Source: Rotaria macrura
Taxonomy: Eukaryota; Rotifera; Eurotatoria; Philodinida; Philodinidae
Length of the DNA: 64,000 nt
Direction of reading: 5' to 3'
Assembly (NCBI GenBank): GCA_900239685.1
Contig: OENT01000083.1
Coordinates: forward strand, 62,001 to 126,000
Below, one piece after another: positions 35,964 to 48,783 of this stretch. A program made the translations under genes and the position numbers. The notes beneath the pieces were generated by a model, which saw only the letters and a program-made list of their open reading frames with translations, was not told the DNA's origin and ran no database searches. Every line of letters begins with the position of its first letter. The stretch's first letter is position 1.

Positions 35964-36524
35964 TCCAGGAGAATCATTTTGATAATCGGATCAAATGGTA
36001 TTCTGGCCAGAATCCAATCGAAATGTACACTTTTTAAAAATAAAACCAACTAAGTCCGATCGGATTTCGATAATGGGAATGACATTTTGATGCTTGTGTT
36101 TGATGTGATTGGATCCTACTCTAGGAATTTGACGGAATATGACACTAACTGTCGACTCATCTCAAGTAACGTCTTCAGGTGCTAATTATAGTACCTAATC
36201 AAGAAAACAGGCGTCATAACAGAAGGGGGACACTTCGGCACATGACTGAATGAAACAAATAATAAACACTCCTCTCTAGTACAGTGGTTTTCAGCTGCCA
36301 AACAAGGAGAATACGAAGGTTCAATTGCTTTCGAAAGAAGATTATTCTTTTTCTTTGTTTTTTTTTCATACGATTGCGTTCCTTTCTCGCGGATAATTTA
36401 GTTTAATATAATGAAAGAAAGAAGAGATAACAATATGGCTCATCCGTCGGATCCATTTGTGTCTCCAGAAATCCAATTAGAATTTTTCGGTTGATCAGAT
36501 CCGGTTACGAATTCAGTCACCTAG
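35964..36524. mobile_element. CCCAGG-family element, older copy 3
   Basis: The left end TCCAGGAGAATCATT differs at two bases from the CCCAGGAGGATCATT end of copies 1 and 2; the right end AATTCAGTCACCT resembles the ATTCATTCACCT of copy 1. Inside, words such as GTCCGATCGGATTTCG, TGGATCC, CGTCGGATCC and AGATCCGG recur. The middle (about 36180-36420) looks unrelated and could be a later insertion. The element is diverged and boundaries are approximate. Confidence 0.45.
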
Positions 36525-37683
36525 TAGATTTAGCAGTGGTAGGCAAAAATGTGAAGTGAAAATTTTAAAACAATACCTGATGCAAGTAAGACCGATACAT
36601 ATTAGTTCTTAATTGTCCATTGGTAATTGCCGTTGGTTTTATTGGATATTCGATCTTCATTTCTGTATTAGAACACTCTGTTATATTAAAATAACCCAAG
36701 AGAGATTTCATGCATCGAATGTAGTTCGAGGCCCTTCCTTAATTGATTGATTTTTCCGAAAATAAAGGCTTTAATTAGTCGGTTAAAACTAAAGTAAGAC
36801 TAGTTTTGGGGATTTGGAAGTGAAGATAGTAAAAATGTGAGTTCAGCTTTATGTCGAAACTTTAATAAATCCTAAAGGTCCTTTTCTAAATGCTTGAAAA
36901 TGCTTCGACTTCCTGAGAAATCTTTTCAACTGAAAGATTTTGAAAATATACGGAATCTTAATGAAATCTTCCTTAATAAATTTTCACGCTCGTGTATGAT
37001 AGAAAGCTGACTCTGCTACGGTGAAGTGAGGCTAATATTGTTTCAAAAAATTTCCTTTACTCCTATAGCATAATGTATCAAGTAAGTAAACTTGTCTTTT
37101 TCACACGACGATTCTGCGAATTTAGTAAAACTCAAACTTTTTGCAGGGAAAATAAATACTCATTCATAGAGATAGAATCATAAACAACAACATTATCTGA
37201 ATGAAATATTTTTTTAGATGTTCAGCTGTATTATATGAGCCTAATTAACATTAACGTTTCTTTGTATTGGGTATCTACTTTGAATATTATCAAATATTTG
37301 TCAATTCTACAGGATCAGTGAAACAATAGTTTTAAAGAACGTCAAATAAATATGCGATAGTTGTGTTTTTTTAATATCTTCAATCAATCTAGTATGTTGT
37401 CACCAACAAAATGTACTCTATCTCATTATAGATTGAAACAGATTAAAATGATACGAAATAGATGCTCAGAATATTTCAAAATCCTTAGATAGATTTACTA
37501 TAAGGTACTGGAACGGTTAAAAACATGTATTACTTAATTGAAAATTACAGGGCTTACTTTTATTTTATAAAATTTCCTCTCTTACCACTAAGCAGAATGA
37601 AAGGCGATCACAAAGCAAGATGAAAAAGTTTGTCCTGCGCTCATGCTTCACCCGTATCCGCACCAATCGTCGACATCGATGAT
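36525..37683. other. AT-rich intergenic DNA
   Basis: No gene or repeat recognised. Confidence 0.4.
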
Positions 37684-37845
37684 TTCATCTTTATGTCTCT
37701 ATACCACTAAGTCGCTATACCACTCTAGAGTTATATCACTCTACCGCTATACCATTCTACTGCCATATCACTCTACTGCTATAACACTCCAATTTTATCA
37801 TCCTACCGCCATACTACTCTACAGCTATATCCCTCTACAGCTTAT
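37684..37845. repeat. Minisatellite, period about 16 bp
   Basis: About nine or ten imperfect copies of CACTCTACTGCTATAC follow one another. An 88-codon plus frame reads through it, giving a Tyr/Ser/Leu-rich repeat (HSTAITLQFYHPTAIL), but nothing else supports coding. Confidence 0.7.
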
Positions 37846-38579
37846 GGCACGTTATCTGTATTCTGCCACAGATTCGAATACCCAAGTATATGCTATCTAC
37901 ATTCGTTGAAGTAACATATTTAGTGTAATTATTATAGGTTGAATATCCAAGGTTTTCATCTTATCCTTTTACAGACGATGTCGAAGTTATGTGAGTATGT
38001 TCAGTTAGGAACAGAAGGTATTAAAAATTGTAAAGTGACATTATAAAAAGAATAATCAATAGTTCGTTAATACGAGAGCAGTATAACGTTAATTTCGAAA
38101 GCATGATATACATATTTTACAACTTTAAAGAACAGTGTAGAATCTTTCAAAGTAAAACTTATTGTGAGTATGTCAATATGCCTGTCGCATTGAATTTATA
38201 GAGTTCAAGCAAACCTGGCATTCATAATACCCTCTTTATACCAGAGTAACCCTAAAAATTGTACATGTGGATTGGAAATATGAAAACAATTTAACTTTAA
38301 TATTTTAAAAGTAAAATTTGAAAGTGTACTTTCTTTAACTTTAACTTTAAGTTTAAAGTAAAGTTAAAGTGCTACCTCTACTCATGATTAAAACGTTTTT
38401 AAATCTTATTGAAATTGTTTTTAATTGTCTTTCTTTCGCATTGACATTCAAATCAACATCATTATTACACCCACACCCCACCCACATCACCTTACCGAGA
38501 AATTAAAAGAAGTAAGAAAAATACGGAATACATATTATCAGTTACATCTGAGAAGCTATCTATGTGAGGAAACAAGAGC
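37846..38579. other. AT-rich intergenic DNA
   Basis: No gene. A 35-base imperfect palindrome of CTTTAA/TTAAAG words lies at about 38330-38368. Confidence 0.4.
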
Positions 38580-39910
38580 AGTTTTCTAAGGGTTAGACCA
38601 AAAGAAATGAAGTATAACATAAGAAAATATCAAGTGACTCAATGGAAACACGATTTAGTAACAATTCAGACACATGCTATATAAGAAGAATAAAATGTTT
38701 CGGATTTATTTGTCTCGTGCTTATAAATCTCGTGCACTACCTTTTTATAGATTACTGAGCGGCAATAAAGTACTATCTTATCACGACGAAATTACGAAAG
38801 AGTTGCATAAGCATTATAGCGAACAGTTCAAGACACCCTTGATTGATTATGCAAATGCAAATGCAGTGAAAATTGACATTGAATGCAATGAAGTGTCAGA
38901 GCAATTATCAAACTCTAGCGAAATAATGTAGAAAACAAGCATTTAGGAGATACGACGATTCATTTGGGTTCTTAAAGCTAAAAGATCAGTCACTTTTGAT
39001 CAGATTTCGAATTACGAGTTCAAAAGAATTCCTCCCAACTATGTGAAATGTCTTATGTTAACTTCTTTAACCACTGGCTAAACCAATACAAATATTCGAA
39101 CGCATATAAATTAGTAAAAATAGTGACTATAAATAAATAAAAAGCAGGTATTCCTAAATGCGATGAAATACGACCAATTTTCTTACTTGCAGCACATTCG
39201 AAACTTTTCAAAAAACTAATATCTATTAGAGGTAGATACTGCGGGTGGAGACAAATCATATAGTACAAGTAGAACAACCAAAATTTTGCTCATGATGTTT
39301 GCTACTCACAAAAGATGTAGCGATTTATTAAGAGGTAAAAAGTTGGATGGCAGGAAATATCCAGACTTAAGCTATCCATATGGATTATCACAAGGCTTAT
39401 GATCGTGTGACCCATGCAGCTCTTCTGACTAAGCTATGGAAATTAGATTTACCGCTTAGCATGTTAAAAATGATAATATCTTGATTAAAAGATAGGAGAG
39501 CGTTCATGGTACTTAGTGAGAAGTCATCAGAACCATTTTATATAAAAATTGGTCTTCCTCAAAAGTAGTAATCTGAGTCCATACGTTTTTATTTTGTTCC
39601 ATTGTGATTGAGTTCAATGCTTTGGAGTACATTCATCAGGTCGCCTTTAATTAATTATTTAGAACACTAAGACATTTGAGTGCGTCAACGAATATTTGTA
39701 TACTCAAAAGCATCGAAGCAATCTAAACGTATCAAAAGCAGCCGTGTAATGAATGGACAAAGAATCAAATTAGTACACGAATTTGAATACCTATAGCGTT
39801 CACTTGGAGAAGTAAACTATCCTTGATACCAAAAGTTGATAGATGTATAGGAGACATTCAGCAATCGTTGGGAAAGCTAAAGTGTAGTTGAGAACAAAAC
39901 GTTTTATGTC
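38580..39910 (+). pseudogene. Dead non-LTR reverse transcriptase
   Basis: Pieces of a LINE-type ORF2 follow in order but in shifting frames with stops. 38674-38931 carries the linker upstream of the RT (LSYHDEITKELHKHYSEQF). Then comes RSVTFDQISNYEFKRIPPN; then KLVKIVTINK and DEIRPIFLLAAHSKLFKKLI, the RT region with the INK and RPI motifs. At about 39370-39565 follow MDYHKAYDRVTHAALLTKLW (RT motif A, one catalytic Asp) and FYIKIGLPQ. LSPYVFILFHCD (motif B) and NGQRIKLVHEFEYL (the thumb-side FKYLG motif) come next. The YADD catalytic box is not recognisable. At least four frameshifts or stops make it inactive. The family is close in type to CR1/Jockey-like LINEs; the clade is not certain. Confidence 0.8.
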
Positions 39911-40976
39911 TACTAAGGCTCTTAGGCAATGCTTCTTCACATCAACAATCCCTGAATTTCTGTGAATATTTTCATTATTTCTCTTGTTTCCCGAATCACA
40001 TCAACAATTATTAGAGGAGAAATTCCTTGTTGATCTTTGACCACTACACCATAGTCCCTGTGTCTCAGCTCATATTCTATACACTAGAACCACGGAAATT
40101 TATTAGAATTATACTTTAAACGCTATATCCAAAAAAGACTAAAAAGTATAGACACAAGACATCTTGGTCGTTTCCTCGTCTGTAGTGATATTTTTATTTA
40201 GGATGAATTCCATAAAAGAACAATGGATCAACTTGGTCAGTTTTCTCCGTAATAATCGTGTAGAAATATTAATAGAACGGCACGAGTCACCTCCCTTAAA
40301 GTGGACATCATTTATTGAAATGAACTAGTGGCATACTTGAATAAGACATGCCATTTTTTCTCTTTTCTTTCGCCTCGAAACATATACGTAATATTCCTTT
40401 GCTTTCTGTTTCTCTCATCTTCTCCTCCTTCTCTTTTACTTCACCAATTGTCTATTTTTTTTATTAAAACCTGTTTCATTTTAATGTTTTTCTTTTCCTT
40501 TAACTTCATTCCTTTTTCTTTCTTCTCGTTTTGGTCGTTTTTCTACTTTTTTACTCACTCTCCTAACTCTCATAAAAAATGAGCTAATACTCAATGTAAA
40601 GATATTCGTGGATGCAATTACACTCATTGTGTTGATGTTGTTGCTTAGTACTTAATACCTTGGTTTTCATTATATTATCATATAAGCATTCTGAAGTTTT
40701 GCCTTTGAGGCTAAAATTAAAAAACTATCCGCAACTGTTAGAACGAGTTCTTGGATGATTGAATTTTGGCTGAAATGTAGAAAAATACATGTTTTTCTGA
40801 GTAGGTGGGCCTGGATGTGCCTGATGTGAAGACTTACAGTGACACTCAAGCGAACACCAGTGTGTCTCAAAAACACGTGAAAATCCTCTGTCAGAGTCAG
40901 CTCCATTGTGTTTGTCTTAATAACTTTGACGTTTTCAAAAAATTAATGGGAGACGAATTTCACTGAGATAATCAAC
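39911..40976. other. AT-rich intergenic DNA
   Basis: A pyrimidine-rich stretch (about 40350-40570) yields a long Phe/Ser/Leu frame of 84 codons, best read as low-complexity DNA. No gene supported. Confidence 0.4.
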
Positions 40977-41103
40977 AGCGCCGTAGCTTAACGGTTAAAG
41001 CTCGTTACAACAGGTTTGTCGAACTCATGACTCAGAAATGGTCCGCTGACAAACTGTTCTCCTCTCATAAAGGCGAGACGGAGGTTCGACTCCTCCCGGC
41101 GCT
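40977..41103 (+). tRNA. tRNA-like gene, CAT loop, about 55-nt insert
   Basis: The ends pair as a perfect 7-bp acceptor stem (AGCGCCG with CGGCGCT). A D arm follows (GCTT...AAGC), and a perfect T arm (GGAGG-TTCGACT-CCTCC). The A box TAGCTTAACGG and B box GGTTCGACTCC match Pol III consensus exactly, and a T7 run follows at 41109. The anticodon loop reads CTCATAA (anticodon CAT, methionine) on a CTCCT/AGGCG stem with one mismatch. Between D arm and anticodon arm lie 50-56 extra bases; 41009-41020 and 41048-41058 form an almost perfect 11-bp hairpin. Without them the length (71-77) is normal. The insert is not at the usual 37/38 intron site, so it is either an unusual intron or a mark of a pseudogene. 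A second CTCATGA loop-like motif sits inside the insert. Confidence 0.55.
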
Positions 41104-41108
41104 ACTTC

Positions 41109-41115
41109 TTTTTTT
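41109..41115 (+). terminator. Pol III terminator (T7)
   Basis: Seven consecutive T begin 5 bases after the tRNA-like acceptor stem, the usual place and form of an RNA polymerase III terminator. Confidence 0.6.
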
Positions 41116-42829
41116 CTGGATTTTTGTTTCACACAAAGAAATAACCCTGCTTTTTTACTGTTCTTCCATACGCTGCTGCAGGTGTACCACGTGGCTCAAT
41201 ACTGAAGAATAACATATTCCTCACTTTTTTCGTTCTCTTGGACGAACAACAATATGTACCGTATATTCTCAAGATATTTACACGAATAAATCGTTTTTAA
41301 CTACACTCTTGTCATAGAAAATTTTCAAAAAAATGCGTTGAAACAGGGCACAATTTAGTTAAAACGTCGCTATGTTGAAATTCTATCCTAAAAACACCGT
41401 CGATCCAAATTTATAACTTGTTTTGACGGATTCAGAATGGATGAATTCATTACAAAGAATGACTTATTTTCTTAATTTACGTTTTTAACATGATTGTTTA
41501 CTAGCTTCCACCGGTTTCACCAGGTTTATACATTTATAAACATTCAAACGCAAGAATTTTATCCGAAAGGATGAGTTTATTATTTTTTTCTTGGTCTTAA
41601 GATTGAATTTGTTATTGCTTCTTTTAGGAAGATTCGATGCCTTTTTGCTGATACGTGATTTCGAATAATGGAGGAGAAGGAATCTTTATCGATTGAAGGT
41701 ACGCTCAGCATCTTAAGAATTGGACTGTATAGCTAGTTATTTTAAACGTACCTAAAATTTTTATTGATCGAGAATTGCTTTCAAAGACTAAACCAGTTAC
41801 TAGTAAATCTTACTACGGATGTTTCAAGTATTTTATTGCTGCCATGAAATTGGATGTATGACTTATATGTTAAACTTTGGCATGCCAAATCAAACGTTAC
41901 ACTTTGATTATGCAGATCTGATTCCGTTTCTGTGGCACAAATGACCATTTCTTTGGGACAAATGACAATGTTTATGGAGCACACGGTGGTTGAATTCATG
42001 GGGTGGAAACCCTGAATAACTCCCTCCCAGTGACGGAGCTGATGCAGGATGTACCCCCTATCGTATTTTGAGGCTACTATCCCAAAATCTCCGAATCTTG
42101 CGAGTTAGTAGCTGGGTGAGATCTACTGCCCCCCTCTTCCCGACCTCTGAAAACCTTCGAGCCTCCTGACATGATTTTTGAAACACGTTTCTGATGGCAT
42201 AGGGAACTTGAGATATCCGCCCCCATTCCTAAGCCGTAGTTTACCTACTGGCCATCTTCGTTTTTCGCTTTGTCTTTGTTTGTTTCTCATTGATTTTTGT
42301 TGCAACTTTTTCATTTTCGCCATGTTTTTGCTTCGTGTTCACTTATTCGAGTAGCTCCGTGTCTCCAACGAACTTATCCACTCGTTTCTTTGAAATTTCA
42401 GAATCAGATTCTGACACAAACAACTAATTTTCTCTCCAGTCGTTGCATTTCTAGTCATAACTCCTATCAGTCTAGGGGCCCAGTGAATCGACTTTCGATG
42501 TCGATGAACGTTACTGTATGTTCCATTATCATATAAATATTTATTTATCCTAGTTTAATCGTTGATTACTGTAGTGGAATCGACTAATATCTAACATTTT
42601 TGTTATCATTTTTTTATTAATCTAAGCTTAAACTATCGATCTTCGTCCCTATGGAAACGACTATGATAAGACAGAAATTATGAAGTTTCTTTTATATTAA
42701 CTTATTTATTTTATTAACCAAAACGATTATGGATCATAAAACATCGAATGGACGACTCATATAAGAAACTTCTTTATTACTGTCACTTAAAATCACAATA
42801 ACAAATTTACCGTCCTTCCATATCAGACG
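41116..42829. other. Intergenic DNA with a GC-richer patch
   Basis: Positions about 42000-42250 are clearly richer in G and C (runs of C near 42051 and 42128) than the surroundings. They carry a 66-codon Lys/Arg-rich minus frame (42123-42323). This may be a fragment of an unidentified mobile element; I cannot classify it. Confidence 0.35.
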
Positions 42830-43440
42830 ACTTAAAAAAATCTGCAGTCTCCATCCCAGCAGCTCGAGTCTTGTACTTCGAAATCAAGAAAACGAAAATC
42901 CCTTTCATCACTTCAACTAACAAAAATAAATTCAATGTCCCAAGGTCCCGCACAATAAAACAAACAGCGCGAAAATCTTTTCTTTTCTTCAACTAAAGAA
43001 AAGAGATTGAATGTCTCTCTATCGCAATGTCCCGCACATGTAAATAAAGTCACTGAAAATCTTCGTCCCTTCTTCAAATAGAGAAGAAAGAATCAATCTC
43101 TCCTATGTCCGGATTTCCCACATATTAAAATAAACAAACTGAAAATGTTTGTCTTTTCATAAAGAGAAAACAATCAATCCCTCCTGTATCCAAATATTCC
43201 ACACTTCGCAATCAAGAAAGAGAGAATCGCTTTCTTCACTTCAACCAACGAACATCAATTCAATGGCTGTATTTCCGAAGACCCCTCATATTTCAACAAA
43301 CAAAGAGAAAATTTATTTCTTCACTACAACTTAAGAAAATAAATTCAATCTCTCTATGTCTGCACATGAAAAGAAACAAAGGGAAAATTTTTTTTTATTC
43401 AGCTAGAGAAAAAAATAACCAATGTCCCTATTTCCGAATT
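42830..43440. repeat. Degenerate tandem array, period about 83 bp
   Basis: A landmark CTTCAACTAAAGAAAA and its variants recur near 42911, 42987, 43072, 43155, 43239, 43322 and 43400. Between copies come TTCAATGTCTCTATGTCC, then CGCACAT..AAATAAAC and GAAAATCTT stretches. Seven units with substitutions and small indels can be followed. The strand is strongly asymmetric (A/C-rich on plus). No coding reading is supported. Confidence 0.75.
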
Positions 43441-44160
43441 ATTTAAATGTCAATATATTTTGTGCTTTTTTATTCTGTCTTCAAATCATCGGAAAAAGAC
43501 GTTAATTATTCATCCCAAAATAAGGATTTGTTTTAACATTACACATTCCTCGAACGTATCTCATATAACTTGGGAACAAAATTAAGTTTATTAAATGACT
43601 TCGTCGCAATATTCATAAAAGAATAAAATATTTTAAATTCAACTGGATTCTAAAATCTCCTGCTACACATATTATCAATTTCAGTGGTGAATTAATCCAT
43701 TCGTTCAGTCAACAACCCTTCGTGTTCATAATCACATCGTATTATTCAGGATGTCGAGCATTTAGATCTCCATCACCAACTAAAATTCGATTGGGATTAT
43801 GATTATGCAACTTGTAAAGAGTGATGCTAGGAAATACTGCATGGGCTGGTAGGTGGAGAACGACACTATAGTGCATTGTTAGATTTTGTTAAAGATGTCT
43901 ACAGAAATCACGTTCTTTATGTTACTGAGTTGAGGGATGAATTGGTGAGTTATCTGATGTGCACTTGCTAAACAAACACCTGCGCATTCATTTGATTCAT
44001 ATTGGAAGTAAATATTATATTGTAATTTGAAAAAACTAGCTATGCGATGATGAACCTTGTTGTTACAATGAAGATCTGTTAGTGCTCAAGCAGTTCGGAT
44101 AGTATGAACAAATATATTGAATGAGATCTTCAAGGTGACTATAGTTAAGCTACTATTGTT
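43441..44160. other. AT-rich spacer
   Basis: A short coding-like plus stretch at about 43850-43944 (YSALLDFVKDVYRNHVLYVT followed by a GTGAGT donor-like site) could be an isolated exon remnant; nothing joins to it. Confidence 0.25.
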
Positions 44161-46026
44161 CTAGAGTAGCAAAGAAAACGAAGATTTGTGCGATGACTTA
44201 TGTGAATGGTAACTTGACCAGTTTCTAATTAGTGTTGATAATGTGAATGAAGTTTCCCATTCATGGAGTATGGTTTTAGCTTTTTGAGCATGAAAACCAG
44301 TACTTAAATAAGAAAATAGAGAAGGTTCAGAGTCATTCAATGGTTTATCGATACGAATAGACATTGGGGGGATAATATTCTGTGTCATGCGGATTCATCC
44401 ATGAAAATACTGATTGTCTGAAAATAAGTTGTTACTAGGATTCGATCCAAGTGCTGGCTGGGATAATGATGCTGATTGTGATTGATTATATGTAGGTGTA
44501 AGTGATGACAATAAATTCGATCGAGCTTTAGTACGAATTAGTGACGAAGAAGAGATGGATCAGTTCCCAGTGACACGTGGAATGAAAGATGACGTATTAT
44601 TGATATGTGCGTCGTTTCGTGACAATGAAAGTTTTGTATTTTGTTGATCAGCTGTTCAGAGCATTTTCTTTTCAGTTAGTATATCGTATGAAGTGGCGAA
44701 AAGTTCTAACCTATGCATAAGATACCGCATAATTTGAGTTTTAACCATATCTAGTGTTGTCAGATGTTGTTAAGTAGCTGCCTCGCATTTGTGCACAATG
44801 AGAGTCAGTCGTTCTACAATAACATCGTGTGATTTATTTATTTCCTCGTTGAGAGTTTTAACAATGATAATTGATGGATAAATTTGTTTTAATACTAAGG
44901 ATTGACTGACTTCTGGTGTGTCGATGTTGGGAGTAAGAGAAGTTGGAATGGTTTTCAAAATATTTCGATTTTAGGCGAGTAGAAGAAGCTAGGTCGGTAA
45001 TATTTGGTGATGTAGGTATTGCTCTTGTAGATTTTTGTTGCCGTTGGTCTTTACGATAAGATATTTTAACCGGACATTCAGGTACTCCTGCCTCGTGAAA
45101 ACTAGCACAATTGACACATTTGATAGTGCTTAAACAGTTGGAATTAATAGCATGAAGTTCTCCACACTTGTAACACTTCGGTTCACTCATACATGTATGA
45201 AACTTATGCTTAAACTGTTGACATTTACAGCAACGCTAAATTTTTGTTAGCGGTTTGTAAGTCGTAATCGTATACGGAATACTATCAATGTAAATATTTC
45301 CATCCAGAATGATTGAATGAACATCATCATAAGAATGGAAATCAATTCTGATCCGTGTAGTAGGCTGACCATCATTAAATATGCGTGTGAAATGATTTGT
45401 TGATGCGTAACTTTCTACAATAAGGGGTTGTACCGTATCAATGTACCAATCACAACGAATGCGATTTACAATAATAGAATAAGAAATAGGTGTTCGACGA
45501 GGAAAAACAACTTGAAGTGATAAATCACAATAAGCTCGCCCATGAACGATTGTCGAAGAGAATTTCATAAGTTGATGTATCATTGGCAAATAGTAAAAGT
45601 ATATGTTTTGATGGAATTTATTTGGAGTAGAATGCTCTAGTTATATTTAATCCATTATTGTGTTTCACAAGATCGTTGAGTGCGTGTATACCTGGTGGTT
45701 TTTGTTGGTGGTGAAATTCTATCTTGAAAGATGGTAAATTTGACTTCTTGTTTTTTTCATTTATAGCATTGTTTTGTTTTGTGAATCTGGTGTCATATTT
45801 CATGCTTGTGTGTCTCTCGTTGTCGTTGAGGCAGCGTTTGATTAGACGGTGGTTTCAAGTTATATTCAGTTTTTTCCAATCCAAAATATGAATGAACTCC
45901 TTCAGCGGTTGTTCTTTGATGAGTTAAAAACTGTGATTTAGTATTATTTGACTGAGAAATTTTCGCTGTGGATTTCGGGGCTCGGTTTGAATGTTTAGAA
46001 ACAACTATATTCCATTCTTCGTCCAC
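44161..46026 (-). pseudogene. Dead non-LTR retrotransposon ORF1 (gag-like)
   Basis: Successive minus-strand pieces run 46026-45793, 45803-45618 and 45589-44858, then a tail to 44161. The middle holds an RRM-like stretch (HSIILDGNIYIDSIPYTI) and then tandem CCHC zinc knuckles: CCKCQQFKHKFHTC, CYKCGELHAINSNC and CVNCASFHEAGVPECPVK. The last, with its ECPV ending, is typical of I/Jockey-type ORF1 nucleic-acid chaperones, which bind element RNA in particles. One in-frame TAG lies between KPLTKI and the first knuckle (45236-45238), and the N-terminal pieces are frameshifted. The C-terminal tail is Ser/Asn-rich with further stops. No endonuclease or reverse transcriptase follows it, so this is a truncated dead copy. 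Confidence 0.78.
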
Positions 46027-48783
46027 TTCGCTTACTTCATACTTTATGGAATGAATGTTATCTGCCTTCTACTGCGAAAGATTAAGCGTTTTCTCTGTGT
46101 TGACATTTTCATTCACTTGTTCTCTATCTGAGTTAAATTCTTATGGTTCATGGAAAAGCCAATATGTGAGAGATTGAAAAAAAATTGTCTTCTCTGTTTT
46201 TCCCGTCACCGTGATGATGAGTCAATTGAAAAAGAATGTTTTGAATTCACTTATAATTCTTCGAAATAAATAATAGAACAACGATTGTAAAAAATAGGTT
46301 CAAATTTTAGCCAGAAAAGAAAAAAAGCGTATTATGAATTATTTGAAATGATGGTAATAATCCAAAATGCATGATCTAAGTAATCAATAATTGAGTTAAG
46401 TTATTTTGAAGACGATTAATTTTACATTACAATCAATAATAAAACCACTTTGATCGGAAGCTCTGATGAATTCGAACGAATTCTAGGAAGTATTGCATTA
46501 ATTCAATCGACTTCCTATACATACTTGATATAGGAAGATGAGATACTAAAATAATCATTGCAAACAAAATGAGAAAAAATATAATTTTATACATGCATAT
46601 AAGCACTATGATTATTTTCAAATGCTCTTTTTAATAGTTTGTGTTGTGAAAACTCACTCACATCAATACTATTATTTGGAATCTGTAATTGAATATGCAA
46701 TAATGTATTGACTGGTCATGAATTTTGAAATATGAATTAAATTTTTCATGGATCTTCAATTTTAATACTTCTTTCTTTGAAACCACATCAATCGATATTA
46801 TGTAATGAATATTTTTTCCATTTGATGACATTGGATTTTATTCATCGGCTACAAATGGGAAGAATAATGCAACTAAAGGACGTTGTCGGATTTAGGTGAC
46901 CACTGCTCATTCAGAAGACATCCTTTATAGCATGTTCTAGAACAAATTGTGACGTATCGAGTGAAAATAATATAAACGAATTTTATGGTGACTGTCGGAG
47001 TAGCTTTCAACTTTTCGATGTTCCTTCTACACACAAAGATGACCAACATCAAAACTTCGTGCAAAGAAGAACTTTTGGGAATAGCCGTCTGAACTGAAGT
47101 CCACCATAGGTGTATATCGATCAATTATTTGAAACTCTTCGGACGAAAAACTTTAAAAATTGTTACTTTCAGCCTCTTGTAGAATACAGAAATAGGAACA
47201 ATATTCGCTTCTCATAACAGAATGAACATATATTGAATATGATAGAGCTTAGTGACCTAAATTTTCACGGCTATTAATCTTTGTGTTCTGGAGCACTATC
47301 GAAGGATTTAAAACAGGATAAAAGAGCAAAAAATGATGATGTTTTGGGTAGGAAAAAAAGTAGTATGAGAATTATTTGACAGAGGATAAGAAATGTCTGA
47401 CTCCAGATGTTTGTTCATTTTCAACTAACAATAAGAGAGTATTATCAACGAAATGTTCTGCACAGAGACAAGCTTAGAAATGTCTTGTCAATTTTTACAT
47501 TTTCACTATTACGAATCGAAACTAAAATGCAGAATCTTCATCTATATATCAGCTTCTCATTGACTTTTTAACTGAGAACTTATCTTACGTTGACAACAGC
47601 TTTTGAAAAAATACTTTAAGGCTCACTCACAATTTAGTTCATTATAACATTTAGTAGACAAGTATTCACGCTATAAAAACGATACGGATGGATTTTCCAA
47701 TAAATATTATAGCACTTTTATTTATTACTTGTGCTAATAAAATTTATAGCACACTTGATCGTACATCGGGTTTTTTTCTGAAAGACCTATGTTGAAATAC
47801 TTCCATTACTTATTTCTTTATAATATTAATAACCTAAATTTGTATTGGATATAATCTATTAGAATATAGATCATGAATAAATAAAGATTAGAAAATATTT
47901 TATTGAAATTGCTTTTAGTCTTAAGAAAATTGAGTTTTTGTTTCTTTGAATATTTCCCCGTTGTGAATGGTTACTTTTCATTTGAATTTGAAGAATATAT
48001 CGTAAACTATTTGTTTTACTATTATAACAATGTAAACATTGTATTGTAACGGAACGTTTTTCATTCGAAATAATTTCAGATATTTAACTTTATTCAATGG
48101 ATACTGATTGTTTTGTGCTAAAACCTTTTTGTTGTGTTTTGCTCGAACACTTATTATATACCATATTGTTGTGGACAAGTTATTTTATATTGTTCAATGA
48201 GGTTCGATTTCAATTATTGAGTGATCAGTGAAAATTTATTATGTATTATTCATATGATACCCTGCGAGTTCATAAGTAATTGCATTGTCATTGATTTCCA
48301 TTGTTGTTTGCCAACTAATAAACAATCATGTATTCATAGATATTAGAAAAAAATTAAATTTTCTGCTTAGTCAGAAACTTCAAAGAAGCATTTATCATTT
48401 AATATTGAGCTTTGCTGAATTTATTCAAGAAAATGCCATTCTAACATTTCTCTGAAGCATGATTTTGAGATGTTTATTGTAATATTCTGTCGGAAATTTC
48501 ATCTCGTAAACTCATTCTTAACATTCCTTTTTCGAAGTTAACAATAACTAGTGAATTGAATTCGTTGATTATTACTCCTGCTTAGTTGCTGTAGTTAATT
48601 AATATCTAGACTAACTTGAATAAATTTCGACAGATAAGACACTGGAAGCCTTTATATTGTATGTTAATCAAACGAAAAACATCATGAAAACTTCTATGAT
48701 TAGACTATGGCAATCTTTTGTTGTTCGATTAAGTATCTATTTCCCAATGTGTATATTCATCACTGATAGAAGTAATATCACTA
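46027..48783. other. AT-rich intergenic DNA
   Basis: No gene, RNA or repeat recognised. Confidence 0.4.

Noticed and set aside
37643-37909. 88-codon frame over the 16-base minisatellite
   Set aside because: Its repeat residues follow from the tandem DNA; no leader, domain or conserved start.
40328-40582. 84-codon hydrophobic Phe/Ser frame resembling a membrane protein
   Set aside because: It is a translated pyrimidine-rich tract without charged loops or conserved motifs.
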